Shown: positions 46,668 through 56,769, numbered from the stretch's first letter. The stretch: DNA of 64,000 bases from Oceanobacillus sp. J11TS1 (GCF_018333215.1 NZ_BORO01000002.1:124001-188000), one strand, 5' to 3'. Made by a program: numbers and translations. Notes: a model not told the origin generated them from the sequence alone.

Positions 46668-47567
46668 ATGGATGTTGGTGAAAAATTAAAAGAAGCACGG
46701 CTAGCCAAGGATATCTCATTGGATAGCTTGCAAGAAAAAACAAAAATACAAAAAAGATATCTGGTTGCTATCGAGGAAGGAAAATTTGAGGTTCTACCAG
46801 GGAAGTTCTACACACGTGCATTTATTAAGGAATATGCATCTGCTGTTGGCATAAATCCAGATGAACTAGTAACCGATCATAAAGAAGAACTTCCTAGCAC
46901 AGAAGAAGAAGAAAATGTTCAGTATAGCCGCATACAGCGAACGAGAAAAGAAAGTAAAGCTGATAAAGAATCTCGCTCATCGTCATCGATTCCAATGATT
47001 ACAGTTATTTTATTAATTATCGCCATAGTCGCTGTAGCTATCTTTTTCATGCGTGAAAGTTCATCATCAAACGAAGGAGAGCCAATTGAGGACAATAATG
47101 CAGATGGCAATGTAATTATCACAGACCCAGATGAAGAACGCAGTACTGGGGAAACTAATAATAGCGAAGAAAACAATAATAAAGAAGAAACAGAAGAAGA
47201 TGACAATCAAGATACAGAGGAGAACGAAAATGTTTCTGTAGAAGTTATTGAAGAGGGGACAGGTTCTTCTCCATCATCTGTGTTTGAAATAACAAATGTT
47301 GGGGAAGAAGTAACCTTAACATTGGAATCAGCTGATCCTGATTTAAATACTTGGCTAGAGGTAACTAGTGCAGAAGGTGAATCTTTATTTAGCGGTAATT
47401 TTGATGGAAATGAATCTCCTTTAGAAATTGATATTTCTGGACAGGATACCATTAGCTTAAATATAGGTAACGCACCAGCGTTGGCTGTTACGGTTAATGG
47501 AACAGAAATAGAATATCCAAATTCCGCTGTTCACCAGCGCTTAGATTTGCAAATGAGCAACGATTGA
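46668..47567 (+). CDS. rodZ: RodZ-like cell-shape protein YmfM
   Basis: RodZ links MreB filaments to the membrane. The 299-residue protein has an N-terminal HTH_25 domain (about 1-75, LKEARLAKDISLDSLQEKTKI), one membrane helix (about 106-126), a strongly acidic Asn/Glu-rich linker (about 130-195) and a C-terminal beta domain. The acidic outer segment fits a salt-adapted surface, which is inference. Confidence 0.92.
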   Translation: MDVGEKLKEARLAKDISLDSLQEKTKIQKRYLVAIEEGKFEVLPGKFYTRAFIKEYASAVGINPDELVTDHKEELPSTEEEENVQYSRIQRTRKESKADKESRSSSSIPMITVILLIIAIVAVAIFFMRESSSSNEGEPIEDNNADGNVIITDPDEERSTGETNNSEENNNKEETEEDDNQDTEENENVSVEVIEEGTGSSPSSVFEITNVGEEVTLTLESADPDLNTWLEVTSAEGESLFSGNFDGNESPLEIDISGQDTISLNIGNAPALAVTVNGTEIEYPNSAVHQRLDLQMSND

Positions 47568-47577
47568 TTTAATTAGG

Positions 47578-47874
47578 AAGAGGTTGGGGCAAAAGAAAGT
47601 GTAGCGTCTAGAAGCCGAACAATATGCTAATAGAGCGTAGGAAATATACGTAGACTACTGTGGGAAAGCGTGGCGGGCCTCGCAGAAAAAGCGAACTTCT
47701 TTTTTTATCACAGGCATAAGCGCGACTATGCTTCTGTCAGTTTGCCAATCAGCAAGCCTTCTGTAAAGTAGACGGAGGCCAAGCCCACGAAAAGCGGCGT
47801 AAATTTCCGAAGCTGGTATTCGCACAAATTATGTTCGGAATGGACGGATAAAAACACTTTTGTCTCAGCCTCTT
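47578..47874 (+). repeat. Family B element with AAGAGG ends and a MITE-like interior
   Basis: The left end AAGAGGTTGGGGCAAAAG and right end, read in reverse, AAGAGGCTGAGACAAAAG form an 18-bp inverted repeat with four mismatches. A second inner pair CCGAACA/TGTTCGG supports one unit. The middle (47639-47797) shares long segments with the two long MITEs, for example CACAGGCATAAG and CGACTATGCTTCTGTC. It fills the 329-base gap before pgsA. Confidence 0.75.
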
Positions 47875-47896
47875 TATGAATAATGGAGGGTGTAAA

Positions 47897-48475
47897 ATGA
47901 ATTTACCAAATAAGTTAACCTTTTCTCGTATTTTACTGATACCGTTTTTTATTATGCTTATGAGCATTCCATTGCCTTGGGGGAGTTGGGAGATAGGAGA
48001 TACACAACTGCCGATTGCCCATTTTATTGCAGCTTTAATTTTTATCATTGCAGCAGGTACAGACTGGGTAGATGGCTACTATGCTAGAAAACATAATCTT
48101 GTTACCAATTTAGGGAAATTTATGGATCCTCTAGCAGATAAACTTCTCGTTTCTGCAGCGTTAATTTTATTAGTAGAGATAGAACTTGCTCCAGCATGGG
48201 TTGTTATAATTATTATTAGCAGAGAGTTTGCAGTTACTGGTTTAAGATTAGTTGCAGCAGGGGAAGGCATTGTTTTGGCTGCTGGAAGTATGGGTAAATT
48301 AAAAACAGCAACACAAATGGTGGCTATCGCTGTTTTATTGCTGCATAACTTTCCGTTTTCTTATGTGAGTTTTCCATTTGGCACAATCATGTTATATCTA
48401 TCCTTAGTGTTCACCATTATATCTGGTGTGGATTATTTTGTTAAAAACTGGCATGTAATGAGGGATTCTAAATGA
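47897..48475 (+). CDS. pgsA: CDP-diacylglycerol-glycerol-3-phosphate phosphatidyltransferase
   Basis: PgsA makes phosphatidylglycerol phosphate, the precursor of phosphatidylglycerol and cardiolipin. The 192-residue membrane protein has the CDP-alcohol motif DGxxARx8GxxxDxxxD as DGYYARKHNLVTNLG then KFMDPLAD. ATG 47897 follows GGAGGGTG. It overlaps cinA by four bases. Confidence 0.96.
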   Translation: MNLPNKLTFSRILLIPFFIMLMSIPLPWGSWEIGDTQLPIAHFIAALIFIIAAGTDWVDGYYARKHNLVTNLGKFMDPLADKLLVSAALILLVEIELAPAWVVIIIISREFAVTGLRLVAAGEGIVLAAGSMGKLKTATQMVAIAVLLLHNFPFSYVSFPFGTIMLYLSLVFTIISGVDYFVKNWHVMRDSK

Positions 48476-49719
48476 CTAAAACGTATCAAGCAGAAATTGT
48501 TGCAGTGGGAACAGAGTTATTACTGGGTCAAATAGCGAATACGAATGCTCAATGGCTATCTGAGCGGTTAGCTACGTATGGTATTAATATTTATAATCAT
48601 ACTGTGGTCGGAGATAATTTAGAGCGTGTTGAACAAGCATTTCGCCTAGCTGGATCACGCTCTGACATTGTCATTGTTACTGGTGGTCTGGGACCGACAG
48701 AAGATGATTTAACCCGTGAAGGCTTTGAGCAACTTACCGGTCTTGAAATTTTAGAACATAAGGTAACAATGGAGAAAATAGAAAATTATTTTAAAGCGCG
48801 TAATCGTACGATGACCCCCAATAACCGGAAGCAAGCTCGCGTATTTAAAGGAGCTCGTGTTTTAGAAAATAATGCTGGCATGGCGCCTGGAATGTATGTA
48901 GATTATCAGGATACACATTGGTTCTTTTTACCGGGAGTACCGCGGGAAATGAAACAAATTTCTTCAGAAGAGCTTTTTCCGTTTCTAGAAAAGCTAACCG
49001 GTAAACAGCAAGTAATTCAATCCACTATCTTGAAATTTATTGGTATTGGCGAATCAGATTTGGAGCATGCCTTAAAGGATATGATTCACAAGCAAACAAA
49101 TCCAACCATTGCTCCTCTTGCTCAAGACCAAGGTGTGATTATTCGCGTTACTGCAAGAGCTTCCTCGAAAGAAGATGCACAAAAATTAGTAGCAGATAAG
49201 AAACAAGAAATTTTAGGCCGCATTGGCGAGTACTGTTTTGGGGAAGACGATCAGACAATTGAGAGTAAAGTTATGGAGCTATTAGCTGAGAAGGAGAAAA
49301 CAATTGGAGCAGCAGAAAGTTTAACTGGCGGATTATTTTCTAGTAAACTTGTAGCAACTGCCGGAGCTTCTAAAGTCTTTGCAGGCAGTCTAATTACGTA
49401 TCAAACATCTGTGAAAGAATCTTTATTGGATTTATCTCCAGAATGGATTGCTCAATATGGCGTGGTAAGTAGAGAATGTGCAGAAGAAATGGCTAAACAA
49501 GCTGCCTTAAAATTAAATACATCCATGGCTATTTCCTTTACTGGCGTTGCAGGTCCTGACACACAAGAGGGAAAACCGGTTGGACAAGTTTATATTGCCA
49601 TTATAGACAAGGGACAAATTGTTACATCAAGTTCCATCCTTTTATCTGGAACCCGCAATATTATTCGTGAAAAAGCAGCTTTAAAAGGTTTTGAATTATT
49701 ATATCAATACTTAAAGTAA
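48472..49719 (+). CDS. cinA: CinA (competence/damage-inducible protein, NMN deamidase type)
   Basis: The 415-residue protein has an N-terminal MoaB/molybdopterin-binding-like domain (GTELLLGQIANTNAQWLSERL, VIVTGGLGPTEDD) and a C-terminal CinA domain (about 250-410, AESLTGGLFSSKLVA, SFTGVAGPD) associated with pyridine-nucleotide salvage. In Bacillus it is upstream of recA, as here. Confidence 0.95.
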   Translation: MTKTYQAEIVAVGTELLLGQIANTNAQWLSERLATYGINIYNHTVVGDNLERVEQAFRLAGSRSDIVIVTGGLGPTEDDLTREGFEQLTGLEILEHKVTMEKIENYFKARNRTMTPNNRKQARVFKGARVLENNAGMAPGMYVDYQDTHWFFLPGVPREMKQISSEELFPFLEKLTGKQQVIQSTILKFIGIGESDLEHALKDMIHKQTNPTIAPLAQDQGVIIRVTARASSKEDAQKLVADKKQEILGRIGEYCFGEDDQTIESKVMELLAEKEKTIGAAESLTGGLFSSKLVATAGASKVFAGSLITYQTSVKESLLDLSPEWIAQYGVVSRECAEEMAKQAALKLNTSMAISFTGVAGPDTQEGKPVGQVYIAIIDKGQIVTSSSILLSGTRNIIREKAALKGFELLYQYLK

Positions 49720-49722
49720 AAT

Positions 49723-49830
49723 GGAAACATCAAAATCTATCGTATGAAACGAATAATTATATGGTAGCAACGACTAGCAGCTATATCAACATGACATCTA
49801 ATTTGTCAATCATAGGTTTTGGTGAACAGC
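49723..49830 (+). repeat. Decayed short MITE (108 bp) between cinA and recA
   Basis: The left end GGAAACATCAAAATCTATCG and right end TCATAGGTTTTGGTGAACAGC are recognisable inverted repeats; the interior retains GTAGCAACGACTAGC. No clear target duplication. Confidence 0.6.
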
Positions 49831-49925
49831 TATTTTACGAATGTCGGAAAGGTCAAAATATAGATTTTTTATGAAATTTCACAAGTGAATAATAATATTG
49901 AAGAAAAATTTGCCTTTAAAATACA

Positions 49926-49939
49926 AGAACATTTATTCG
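49926..49939 (+). promoter_or_regulatory. LexA (SOS) box upstream of recA
   Basis: AGAACATTTATTCG differs from the Bacillota box CGAAC-N4-GTTCG at two positions and ends nine bases before the recA -35. Confidence 0.6.
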
Positions 49940-49948
49940 TCTTTTTGC

Positions 49949-49977
49949 TTGTTAAATATAAAAAATCATTGTATGAT
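49949..49977 (+). promoter_or_regulatory. Sigma-A promoter of recA
   Basis: TTGTTA (49949-49954), 17 bases, TATGAT (49972-49977), placed 30 bases before the GTG start. Confidence 0.65.
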
Positions 49978-50007
49978 GTATAAAGATAGATAAAGGAGGT
50001 AGTTTCG

Positions 50008-51054
50008 GTGAGTGATAAACAACAAGCTTTAGATATGGCTTTAAGACAAATAGAGAAACAGTTTGGTAAAGGATCCATTATGAAAATGGGAGAACATGAT
50101 ATACCTAAGATTTCTACTATTCCAAGTGGTTCATTAGCTTTAGATGTAGCTCTTGGAATTGGAGGATATCCAAAAGGAAGAGTAGTAGAAATATATGGTC
50201 CAGAATCTTCCGGTAAAACGACCGTTGCACTTCACGCTATTGCAGAAGCTCAAAAACAAGGCGGACAGGCAGCTTTTATTGATGCAGAGCATGCCCTTGA
50301 TCCAGTCTATGCAAAAGCACTAGGTGTTAACATTGATGAACTTCTGCTATCACAGCCAGATACTGGCGAACAAGCTTTGGAGATTGCTGAAGCGCTTGTG
50401 CGAAGCGGTGCGGTAGATATTATTGTTGTAGACTCTGTAGCGGCACTTGTACCAAAGGCTGAAATTGAAGGTGAAATGGGAGATTCCCATGTTGGGTTAC
50501 AAGCTAGATTAATGTCTCAAGCGCTTCGTAAACTTTCTGGTGCGATTAATAAATCGAAGACGACAGCGATTTTTATTAACCAAATTCGTGAAAAAGTAGG
50601 CGTTATGTTTGGTAATCCAGAAACTACTCCTGGCGGCCGTGCGTTAAAATTCTATTCTTCTGTACGACTAGAAGTACGTCGGGCAGAAACACTTAAAGTT
50701 GGTAATGAGGCGGTAGGAAATAAAGCGCGTATCAAGGTTGTAAAAAACAAAGTAGCGCCGCCATTTAAACAAGCTGAAGTAGATATTATGTACGGTCAAG
50801 GTGTCTCTAAAGAAGGAGAAGTTTTGGATATTGGCTCAGACTTGGATATTGTCCAAAAAAGCGGTGCTTGGTATTCCTATAATGGGGAACGTTTAGGCCA
50901 AGGCAGAGAAAATGCGAAACAATTTCTAAAGGAAAATAAAGCGATGTATGAAGAAATTAGTCAAGCAATCCGCAGTTATTATGAGCTAGATAAAGATCCA
51001 GAACAAAGTGTAGAGGATTCAGCAGCAGAACCGCAGGAAAGCTTAGATATTTAA
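50008..51054 (+). CDS. recA: Recombinase RecA
   Basis: RecA carries out strand exchange and triggers LexA autocleavage. The 348-residue protein has Walker [10 protein letters not shown] (about 66-74), the [11 protein letters not shown]-like Walker B ([23 protein letters not shown]) and an acidic C-terminal tail. It starts with GTG at 50008 behind AAAGGAGGT. A LexA box and promoter precede it. Confidence 0.98.
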   Translation: MSDKQQALDMALRQIEKQFGKGSIMKMGEHDIPKISTIPSGSLALDVALGIGGYPKGRVVEIYGPESSGKTTVALHAIAEAQKQGGQAAFIDAEHALDPVYAKALGVNIDELLLSQPDTGEQALEIAEALVRSGAVDIIVVDSVAALVPKAEIEGEMGDSHVGLQARLMSQALRKLSGAINKSKTTAIFINQIREKVGVMFGNPETTPGGRALKFYSSVRLEVRRAETLKVGNEAVGNKARIKVVKNKVAPPFKQAEVDIMYGQGVSKEGEVLDIGSDLDIVQKSGAWYSYNGERLGQGRENAKQFLKENKAMYEEISQAIRSYYELDKDPEQSVEDSAAEPQESLDI

Positions 51055-51071
51055 GAGGACTTGCTCATTTT

Positions 51072-51102
51072 AAAGCTATAGTACACAGTACTATGGCTTT
51101 TT
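51072..51102 (+). terminator. Intrinsic terminator after recA
   Basis: AAAGCTATAGTAC (51072-51084) pairs with GTACTATGGCTTT (51088-51100) with one T-G, followed by TTGC. Confidence 0.8.
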
Positions 51103-51336
51103 GCATATTCATAAACAAAAAATAAAAGAAGACGGGCTTTGCTTCGTTGTAACATCATATGTTATTCTACTAATTTTTCAAAGAATTGGTATTATATTCA
51201 TAACCAAGAATTTGAGTGAAGCACGGAAAATGTTGAAATATTTTTCAGGATAGGACACCTTCTTGACAAGTACATCCCTGTCTCCTAGGCAAAAATTATT
51301 TGAAATCGATATATTATAATTTATATCGGGAGTTCC

Positions 51337-51365
51337 TTGACATTCAGGCTGGTGAGAATTAATAT
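51337..51365 (+). promoter_or_regulatory. Sigma-A promoter of rny
   Basis: A perfect -35 TTGACA (51337-51342), 17 bases, and -10 TAATAT (51360-51365). Confidence 0.6.
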
Positions 51366-51486
51366 TAATAGTGTATAATTTTATAATTTGTATTATGAAA
51401 TTACCTTTATTTTTTATGCATTTGAGAAATGTGATATGCCGACAAATACGCAATTTACAATTTTATAGGCAATAGGAGGTGAAGTT

Positions 51487-53049
51487 ATGAACACTGTGGT
51501 TATTATCATCTCCATTTTGCTTGCTCTAATCGTCGTATTTGTTGTTGGTTATCTAGTACGTAAATCTATTGCAGAAGCTAAGATTTCTAGTGCGGAAACA
51601 TTAGCGAAACAAATTATGGACGAAGCACGCAGGAATGCAGATACTGCTAAGAAAGAGGCGCTTCTAGAAGCAAAAGATGAGAATCATAAGCTTCGGAGCC
51701 AAGCCGAAGATGAGATTCGTGAGCGCCGTATGGAAGCTCAGAAGCAAGAAAATCGTCTGATGCAAAAAGAAGAAAATCTGGACAGAAAAAGTGAAACATT
51801 AGACAAACGTGAGGTTCTGCTTGAACAGAAAGAACAATCTCTAGCGGGACAACAACAACAAATTGAAGAAATGAAAAGCAAAGTGGAAGCTATGAAAGAC
51901 GAGCAGCAAGCTGAGCTTGAGCGCATTTCAGGATATACAACCGAGCAAGCGAGACAAGTTATTTTAGAGCGCATTGAAAAAGAAGTACAACATGAATCAG
52001 CCGTTATGATTAAAGAAGCTGAAAATCGTGCGAATGAAGAAGCAGATAAGAAAGCGAAAAGCATCTTATCACTTGCACTTCAAAGATGCGCAGCTGATCA
52101 CGTTGCTGAAACAACGGTCTCAGTTGTTAACTTGCCAAACGATGAGATGAAAGGTCGTATTATCGGAAGAGAAGGAAGAAATATTCGTACATTGGAAACA
52201 TTGACAGGTATTGATTTAATTATTGATGATACACCTGAAGCAGTTATTCTTTCTGGTTTTGATCCGATCAGACGCGAAATCGCACGAATGGCATTGGAAA
52301 GACTTGTACAGGATGGCAGAATTCATCCGGCGCGTATTGAAGAGATGGTTGAAAAATCGAGACGGGATGTCGATGAATATATACGTGAAGTGGGTGAAGA
52401 AACAACATTTGAAGTTGGAGTCCATGGATTACACCCAGATCTTGTGAAGATTCTTGGTCGTTTGAAATATCGTACAAGCTACGGTCAAAATGTCTTGAAG
52501 CACTCAATGGAAGTTGCTTACTTGTCCGGACTGCTAGCAGCTGAACTAGGTGAAGATGTAAATCTAGCCAAAAGAGCTGGATTATTACATGATATCGGTA
52601 AGGCAATAGATCATGAAGTAGAAGGTAGTCACGTTGAAATTGGAAAAGAACTAGCAGTGAAGTACAAAGAACATGAAGTTGTTATTAATTCAATTGCTTC
52701 GCACCACGGAGATGAAGAACCAACATCTATTATAGCTGTATTAGTTGCAGCTGCAGATGCTCTATCTGCTGCCAGACCAGGAGCTCGTAGTGAAACACTT
52801 GAAAATTACATCAAGCGTTTAGAAAAATTAGAAGAGATTTCTGAGTCTTTCGAAGGCGTAGAGAAGTCATTTGCTATCCAAGCCGGTCGTGAAATTCGTA
52901 TCATGGTACGTCCTGATGATATTGATGACATAGAATCAGCAAGAATTGCACGTGATATTAGAAAACGTATCGAAGGGGAACTAGACTACCCCGGACATAT
53001 TAAGATTACGGTTATTCGGGAAACAAGAGCAGTTGAATATGCGAAATAA
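51487..53049 (+). CDS. rny: Ribonuclease Y
   Basis: RNase Y is the membrane-bound endonuclease that starts mRNA decay in Bacillota. The 520-residue protein has an N-terminal membrane helix (about 2-25), a long charged coiled coil (about 30-190), a KH domain ([20 protein letters not shown]) and an HD domain with [12 protein letters not shown] near residue 365. A GGAGGTG site precedes it. Its partners PNPase (22719) and RicA (56194) are also encoded in this window. Confidence 0.97.
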   Translation: MNTVVIIISILLALIVVFVVGYLVRKSIAEAKISSAETLAKQIMDEARRNADTAKKEALLEAKDENHKLRSQAEDEIRERRMEAQKQENRLMQKEENLDRKSETLDKREVLLEQKEQSLAGQQQQIEEMKSKVEAMKDEQQAELERISGYTTEQARQVILERIEKEVQHESAVMIKEAENRANEEADKKAKSILSLALQRCAADHVAETTVSVVNLPNDEMKGRIIGREGRNIRTLETLTGIDLIIDDTPEAVILSGFDPIRREIARMALERLVQDGRIHPARIEEMVEKSRRDVDEYIREVGEETTFEVGVHGLHPDLVKILGRLKYRTSYGQNVLKHSMEVAYLSGLLAAELGEDVNLAKRAGLLHDIGKAIDHEVEGSHVEIGKELAVKYKEHEVVINSIASHHGDEEPTSIIAVLVAAADALSAARPGARSETLENYIKRLEKLEEISESFEGVEKSFAIQAGREIRIMVRPDDIDDIESARIARDIRKRIEGELDYPGHIKITVIRETRAVEYAK

Positions 53050-53082
53050 AGCAAGGGCGGCATTTGTCGCCTTTGCTTTTTT
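53050..53082 (+). terminator. Intrinsic terminator after rny
   Basis: AGCAAGGGCG (53050-53059) pairs with CGCCTTTGCT (53068-53077), then TTTTT. A worn MITE-like left half (ATCAACGTTTGA and AACTAGCGG, about 53104-53155) follows, too decayed to call separately. Confidence 0.85.
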
Positions 53083-53217
53083 AATGATGATTTTCTAAAC
53101 AAATCAACGTTTGATATTAGGGAATAAATAAGGAAATGATACCAACTAGCGGATCAACAGCTAAGAATTATAGTATGTCGTTTGTATGGTAGCAGCAAAG
53201 AAAGGTTGGAATAAAAA

Positions 53218-54015
53218 ATGAAAATATTATTTATTGGTGACGTTGTCGGTTCTCCTGGAAGAGGTATGGTCAGTGAGTACCTACCAAGGTTAAAAGAAAA
53301 ATATAAGCCAAGTATAACGATTATAAATGGAGAGAATGCAGCGGCGGGAAAAGGAATTACAGAAAAGATTTATAAGCAATTCCTGCAGGCGGGAGCCCAA
53401 ATAATTACCATGGGGAATCATACATGGGATAAAAAAGAAATTTTTGAGTTTATTGACCAAGCACCAGCTATGATTCGTCCAGCAAATTTTCCAGAGAATA
53501 ATCCAGGAAAAGGTATTGTTTATACGAACATTAATGGAAAAGAAATTGCGGTGATTAATTTGCAAGGAAGAACATTCCTTCCACCAATCGATGATCCATT
53601 CGAAAAAGCAGATCAATTAGTTGAAGAGGCCAAAAAAAGAACAAATACTATTTTTGTAGACTTTCACGGGGAAGCAACGAGTGAAAAACAAGCAATTGGA
53701 TGGTATTTAGATGGAAGAGTAACGGCCGTTGTTGGTACGCACACACATACACAAACTGCAGACGAGCGAATATTACCAAAAGGAACTGCATATATATCAG
53801 ATGTGGGGATGACAGGACCGTATGATGCAATATTAGGTGTAGAGAAGGAATCCGTTATTAAAAGATTTCAAACTTCCCTTCCAGTACGTTTTGAAATTGA
53901 AAAAAAGGGAAGAACACAATTAAATGGAGTATTTATTAGTACGGACGATTCGACTGGTAAAGCAGTAAAAATTGAAAGGATACTCATTAATGACGATCAC
54001 CCCTTCTTTGCATAA
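53218..54015 (+). CDS. ymdB: YmdB metallophosphoesterase
   Basis: The 265-residue calcineurin-like phosphodiesterase has metal motifs IGDVVGSPGR, NGENAA, TMGNHTWDK and GTHTHTQTAD. In B. subtilis YmdB hydrolyses 2',3'-cyclic nucleotides and affects motility-biofilm switching. It follows rny as in Bacillus. The ribosome-binding site AAAGGTTGG is moderate. Confidence 0.95.
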   Translation: MKILFIGDVVGSPGRGMVSEYLPRLKEKYKPSITIINGENAAAGKGITEKIYKQFLQAGAQIITMGNHTWDKKEIFEFIDQAPAMIRPANFPENNPGKGIVYTNINGKEIAVINLQGRTFLPPIDDPFEKADQLVEEAKKRTNTIFVDFHGEATSEKQAIGWYLDGRVTAVVGTHTHTQTADERILPKGTAYISDVGMTGPYDAILGVEKESVIKRFQTSLPVRFEIEKKGRTQLNGVFISTDDSTGKAVKIERILINDDHPFFA

Positions 54016-54053
54016 TATTTGCTAGTACACAGTCGAACAAGGTATACATCTCC

Positions 54054-54083
54054 AGGAGAAATAGTAGCAATAAAAGTATAAAT
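54054..54083 (+). promoter_or_regulatory. Possible sigma-H promoter of spoVS
   Basis: AGGAGAAAT (54054-54062) followed after 11 bases by AAGTATAAAT resembles a sigma-H pattern, the class that drives spoVS in B. subtilis. The -10 fit is poor. Confidence 0.3.
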
Positions 54084-54105
54084 AGCACATGAGGAGGTAC
54101 TAGGG

Positions 54106-54366
54106 ATGGAAGTTTTAAAAGTTTCAGCAAAATCAAATCCAAACTCAGTTGCAGGAGCTTTGGCAAATGTACTTAGGGAACGAGGTACTGCTGAAATTCA
54201 AGCGATTGGTGCAGGAGCACTAAATCAATCCGTCAAAGCAGTTGCTATAGCTCGGGGGTTTGTAGCACCCAGTGGGGTCGATTTAATCTGTATACCGGCA
54301 TTTACAGATATTTTAATTGATAATGAGGAACGTACAGCAATTAAGTTGATTATTGAACCGAGATAA
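54106..54366 (+). CDS. spoVS: Stage V sporulation protein S
   Basis: The 86-residue Alba-like protein is nearly invariant in Bacilli (EVLKVSAKSNPNSVAGALANVLRERG, AIARGFVAPSGVDL). It affects coat assembly and commitment to sporulation and probably binds nucleic acid. GAGGAGG precedes the start. Confidence 0.97.
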   Translation: MEVLKVSAKSNPNSVAGALANVLRERGTAEIQAIGAGALNQSVKAVAIARGFVAPSGVDLICIPAFTDILIDNEERTAIKLIIEPR

Positions 54367-54382
54367 AGGTTTCTTTGAGTGC

Positions 54383-54413
54383 TTGTTCAAAACGGTAAGA
54401 AACTTTTGAACAA
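54383..54413 (+). repeat. Perfect 10-bp hairpin after spoVS
   Basis: TTGTTCAAAA (54383-54392) pairs with TTTTGAACAA (54404-54413). No T run follows; the arms resemble those at 6506-6566. Confidence 0.5.
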
Positions 54414-54488
54414 TCTGCTCGGACTGGATAGAAGCACGCCTGTTCTCAAATTAACTGGAAATTTAGCAATTATTTCTTCATCAACCAG

Positions 54489-54530
54489 AAAAAATCCCTT
54501 TTTTCAACTATGGAAAAAAGGGATTTTTTT
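54489..54530 (+). terminator. Strong terminator before miaB
   Basis: The 17-base arms beginning AAAAAATCCCTTTTTTC (54489-54505) and ending in GGGATTTTTT are perfectly complementary and followed by T. It insulates miaB from spoVS. Confidence 0.93.
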
Positions 54531-54550
54531 GATGTTTCCAGCCTTGAGTA

Positions 54551-54579
54551 TTGTACTATTTTTATGTAGGCTTTATACT
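54551..54579 (+). promoter_or_regulatory. Sigma-A promoter of miaB
   Basis: TTGTAC (54551-54556), 17 bases, TATACT (54574-54579). Confidence 0.65.
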
Positions 54580-54632
54580 GTAAGATAGTGCATCAATACA
54601 TATGAATCAACGAAAGAAAGGGGATTCGCCTG

Positions 54633-56192
54633 ATGAATGAAGAGCAGCGTAAACAACAGGCCCAGATTCGTAGCGAAGAAGCAAATATTGAACGAATTAA
54701 AAATACATCTAGTGAAGAATTAATTGCTAAATATTTTCATGCGGAGTACGAGCCGCAATCTCCAGATATAAAGAAAGCGAGAAAGCGTCGCAAGGAAGAT
54801 ATTCAGTTTCATTATGATTTCTCTATCCCGGAGGATATGCAACGAATTGGAGAAGGCAAAAAATTTCTGATACGTACTTACGGCTGTCAAATGAATGAGC
54901 ATGATACAGAGGTGATGGCTGGTATTTTATCCGAGATGGGCTATGAATCTACATCTGTTACAGAAGAAGCGGATATTATTCTGCTTAATACGTGCGCCAT
55001 TCGTGAAAATGCAGAAAATAAAGTGTTTGGGGAAATTGGCCATTTAAAACCATTAAAACTGGAAAAGCCGGATCTTATTATTGGTGTCTGTGGTTGTATG
55101 TCACAAGAAGAATCTGTAGTAGACCGGATTTTGAAAAAACACCAACATATCGATTTAATTTTTGGAACACACAACATTCACCGTCTTCCGCACCTAGTGA
55201 AGGAAGCAATGTTTGGCAAAGAAATGATTGTAGAAGTGTGGTCTAAAGAGGGCGACATTATTGAGAACCTTCCCAAAGCTCGTAAAGGAAAAATCAAGGC
55301 ATGGGTTAATATTATGTATGGATGCGATAAGTTCTGCACGTACTGTATTGTACCAATGACACGAGGAAAGGAGCGCAGCCGTCGTCCTCAAGATATTATT
55401 CAGGAAATCCGTCATCTTGTAGCACAAGGTTATAAAGAAGTGACGCTCCTTGGTCAAAACGTGAATGCATATGGTAAAGACTTTGAAGATATCGAATACG
55501 GTTTAGGAGATTTAATGAATGATATTCATAAAATTGATATTCCGCGTGTTCGATTTACGACATCTCATCCTCGCGATTTTGATGATCGTTTGATTGAGGT
55601 TTTAGCACAAGGCGGCAACTTGCTCGACCATATACATTTACCAGTACAGTCTGGCAGCAGTGAAATACTGAAGAAAATGAATCGCAAATATACACGAGAA
55701 GATTATTTAGAATTAGTTCGGAAAATCCGTGAAGCGATGCCTCATGCAACATTGACAACGGACATTATTGTCGGCTTCCCAAATGAAACGGAAGAGCAGT
55801 TTGAAGAAACAATGACATTAGTGGAAGAAGTTGGCTTTGAAGCAGCTTATACCTTTATCTATTCACCGCGTGAAGGTACACCAGCTGCAAGAAAGAAAGA
55901 TGATGTCCCGGAAGAAGTGAAAAAACAACGCTTATACCGTTTAAATGAACTAGTCAATAAGCAAGCAGCAGAGTCTATGAAGACTTATCAAGGTAAAGTT
56001 GTGAAGGTACTTGTTGAAGGGGAAAGCAAGAAAGATCCCGATGTCCTTGCTGGATATACAGAACGAAATAAATTGGTAAACTTCAAAGGACCAAAATCTG
56101 TAATTGGCCAAATTGTTGACGTAGAAATCACGGAAACGAAGACATGGTCATTGAATGGTGTCATGGTTAAGAATAGAGTGGAGGTGGAATAA
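54633..56192 (+). CDS. miaB: tRNA-2-methylthio-N6-dimethylallyladenosine synthase MiaB
   Basis: MiaB adds the methylthio group to i6A37 of tRNAs, acting after MiaA (62721). The 519-residue protein has the UPF0004 domain with three cluster Cys ([26 protein letters not shown]), the radical-SAM CxxxCxxC as CDKFCTYC (about 230), and a C-terminal TRAM domain. tdh-kbl, which precede it in B. subtilis, are absent. Confidence 0.97.
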   Translation: MNEEQRKQQAQIRSEEANIERIKNTSSEELIAKYFHAEYEPQSPDIKKARKRRKEDIQFHYDFSIPEDMQRIGEGKKFLIRTYGCQMNEHDTEVMAGILSEMGYESTSVTEEADIILLNTCAIRENAENKVFGEIGHLKPLKLEKPDLIIGVCGCMSQEESVVDRILKKHQHIDLIFGTHNIHRLPHLVKEAMFGKEMIVEVWSKEGDIIENLPKARKGKIKAWVNIMYGCDKFCTYCIVPMTRGKERSRRPQDIIQEIRHLVAQGYKEVTLLGQNVNAYGKDFEDIEYGLGDLMNDIHKIDIPRVRFTTSHPRDFDDRLIEVLAQGGNLLDHIHLPVQSGSSEILKKMNRKYTREDYLELVRKIREAMPHATLTTDIIVGFPNETEEQFEETMTLVEEVGFEAAYTFIYSPREGTPAARKKDDVPEEVKKQRLYRLNELVNKQAAESMKTYQGKVVKVLVEGESKKDPDVLAGYTERNKLVNFKGPKSVIGQIVDVEITETKTWSLNGVMVKNRVEVE

Positions 56193-56193
56193 G

Positions 56194-56622
56194 ATGGCAA
56201 TGTATACACGAAAAGAAGTACTCGATGAAGCTAGAAAATTAGCGAGCATGCTCGGCAATACAGAAGAAATTGAGCGATTTAAGCAAGTAGAAGCAAAATT
56301 AAATGAAAATAAAAAGGTTCAAAATTTGATTCAAAAAATAAAAACCTTGCAGAAACAAGCAGTTAACTTCCAAGCGTATGATAAAAAAGAAGCATTGCAT
56401 CGTATAGAGCAGGAACTTGATCGTCTACAAAATGAAATTGATGAAATTCCTATTGTTCAAGAGTTTAAAGAAACACAGATTGTGGTGAATGATGTGTTAC
56501 AGCTTGTTTCCAAAACAATCTCACGCAAAGTGACAAATGATATTATTGAATCTACAGGCGGCGATGTGCTAAAAGGAGAAACAGGTTCAAAAACTAAAAA
56601 TAGTTCTAGCTGCGCACATTAG
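56194..56622 (+). CDS. ricA: RicA (YmcA), Y-complex subunit
   Basis: RicA with RicF and RicT forms an Fe-S complex that directs RNase Y and promotes biofilm, competence and sporulation. The 142-residue helical protein ends in a GGDVLKGE...SSSCAH tail with a Cys that could join cluster binding. ATG 56194 starts one base after the miaB stop behind GAGGTGG; a longer frame from 56155 overlaps miaB and is not family-like. Confidence 0.92.
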   Translation: MAMYTRKEVLDEARKLASMLGNTEEIERFKQVEAKLNENKKVQNLIQKIKTLQKQAVNFQAYDKKEALHRIEQELDRLQNEIDEIPIVQEFKETQIVVNDVLQLVSKTISRKVTNDIIESTGGDVLKGETGSKTKNSSSCAH

Positions 56623-56662
56623 AAGCTGTGACCAAATAAAATTTACATTTGATCACTATATT

Positions 56663-56692
56663 AAAGCCGGGCAATGATTTGTCTGGCTTTTT
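56663..56692 (+). terminator. Intrinsic terminator after ricA
   Basis: AAAGCCGGGCA (56663-56673) pairs with TGTCTGGCTTT (56680-56690) with two G-U pairs, then TT. Confidence 0.75.
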
Positions 56693-56769
56693 GCTATAAT
56701 TACAATTAAAAACGCAATAGAGAGAACATATTCGATTTCTTGTTCTATTTAAGGACATAGCCTATTTTT

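Larger units (their letters stand above)
51055..51486 (+). other. recA-rny gap
   Basis: The 432 bases hold the recA terminator (51072-51102), a 7-bp hairpin (CGATATA 51307-51313 with TATATCG 51322-51328) and a promoter (51337-51365). In B. subtilis pbpX lies here; no trace of it is seen. Confidence 0.6.

Noticed and set aside
51178-51453. Minus-strand 91-codon frame in the recA-rny gap
   Set aside because: It covers the rny promoter, is AT-rich with many Ile/Asn codons, and has no ribosome-binding site or family resemblance.
54379-54588. 69-codon frame between spoVS and miaB
   Set aside because: It spans a perfect hairpin and the strong 17-bp terminator and has no ribosome-binding site.
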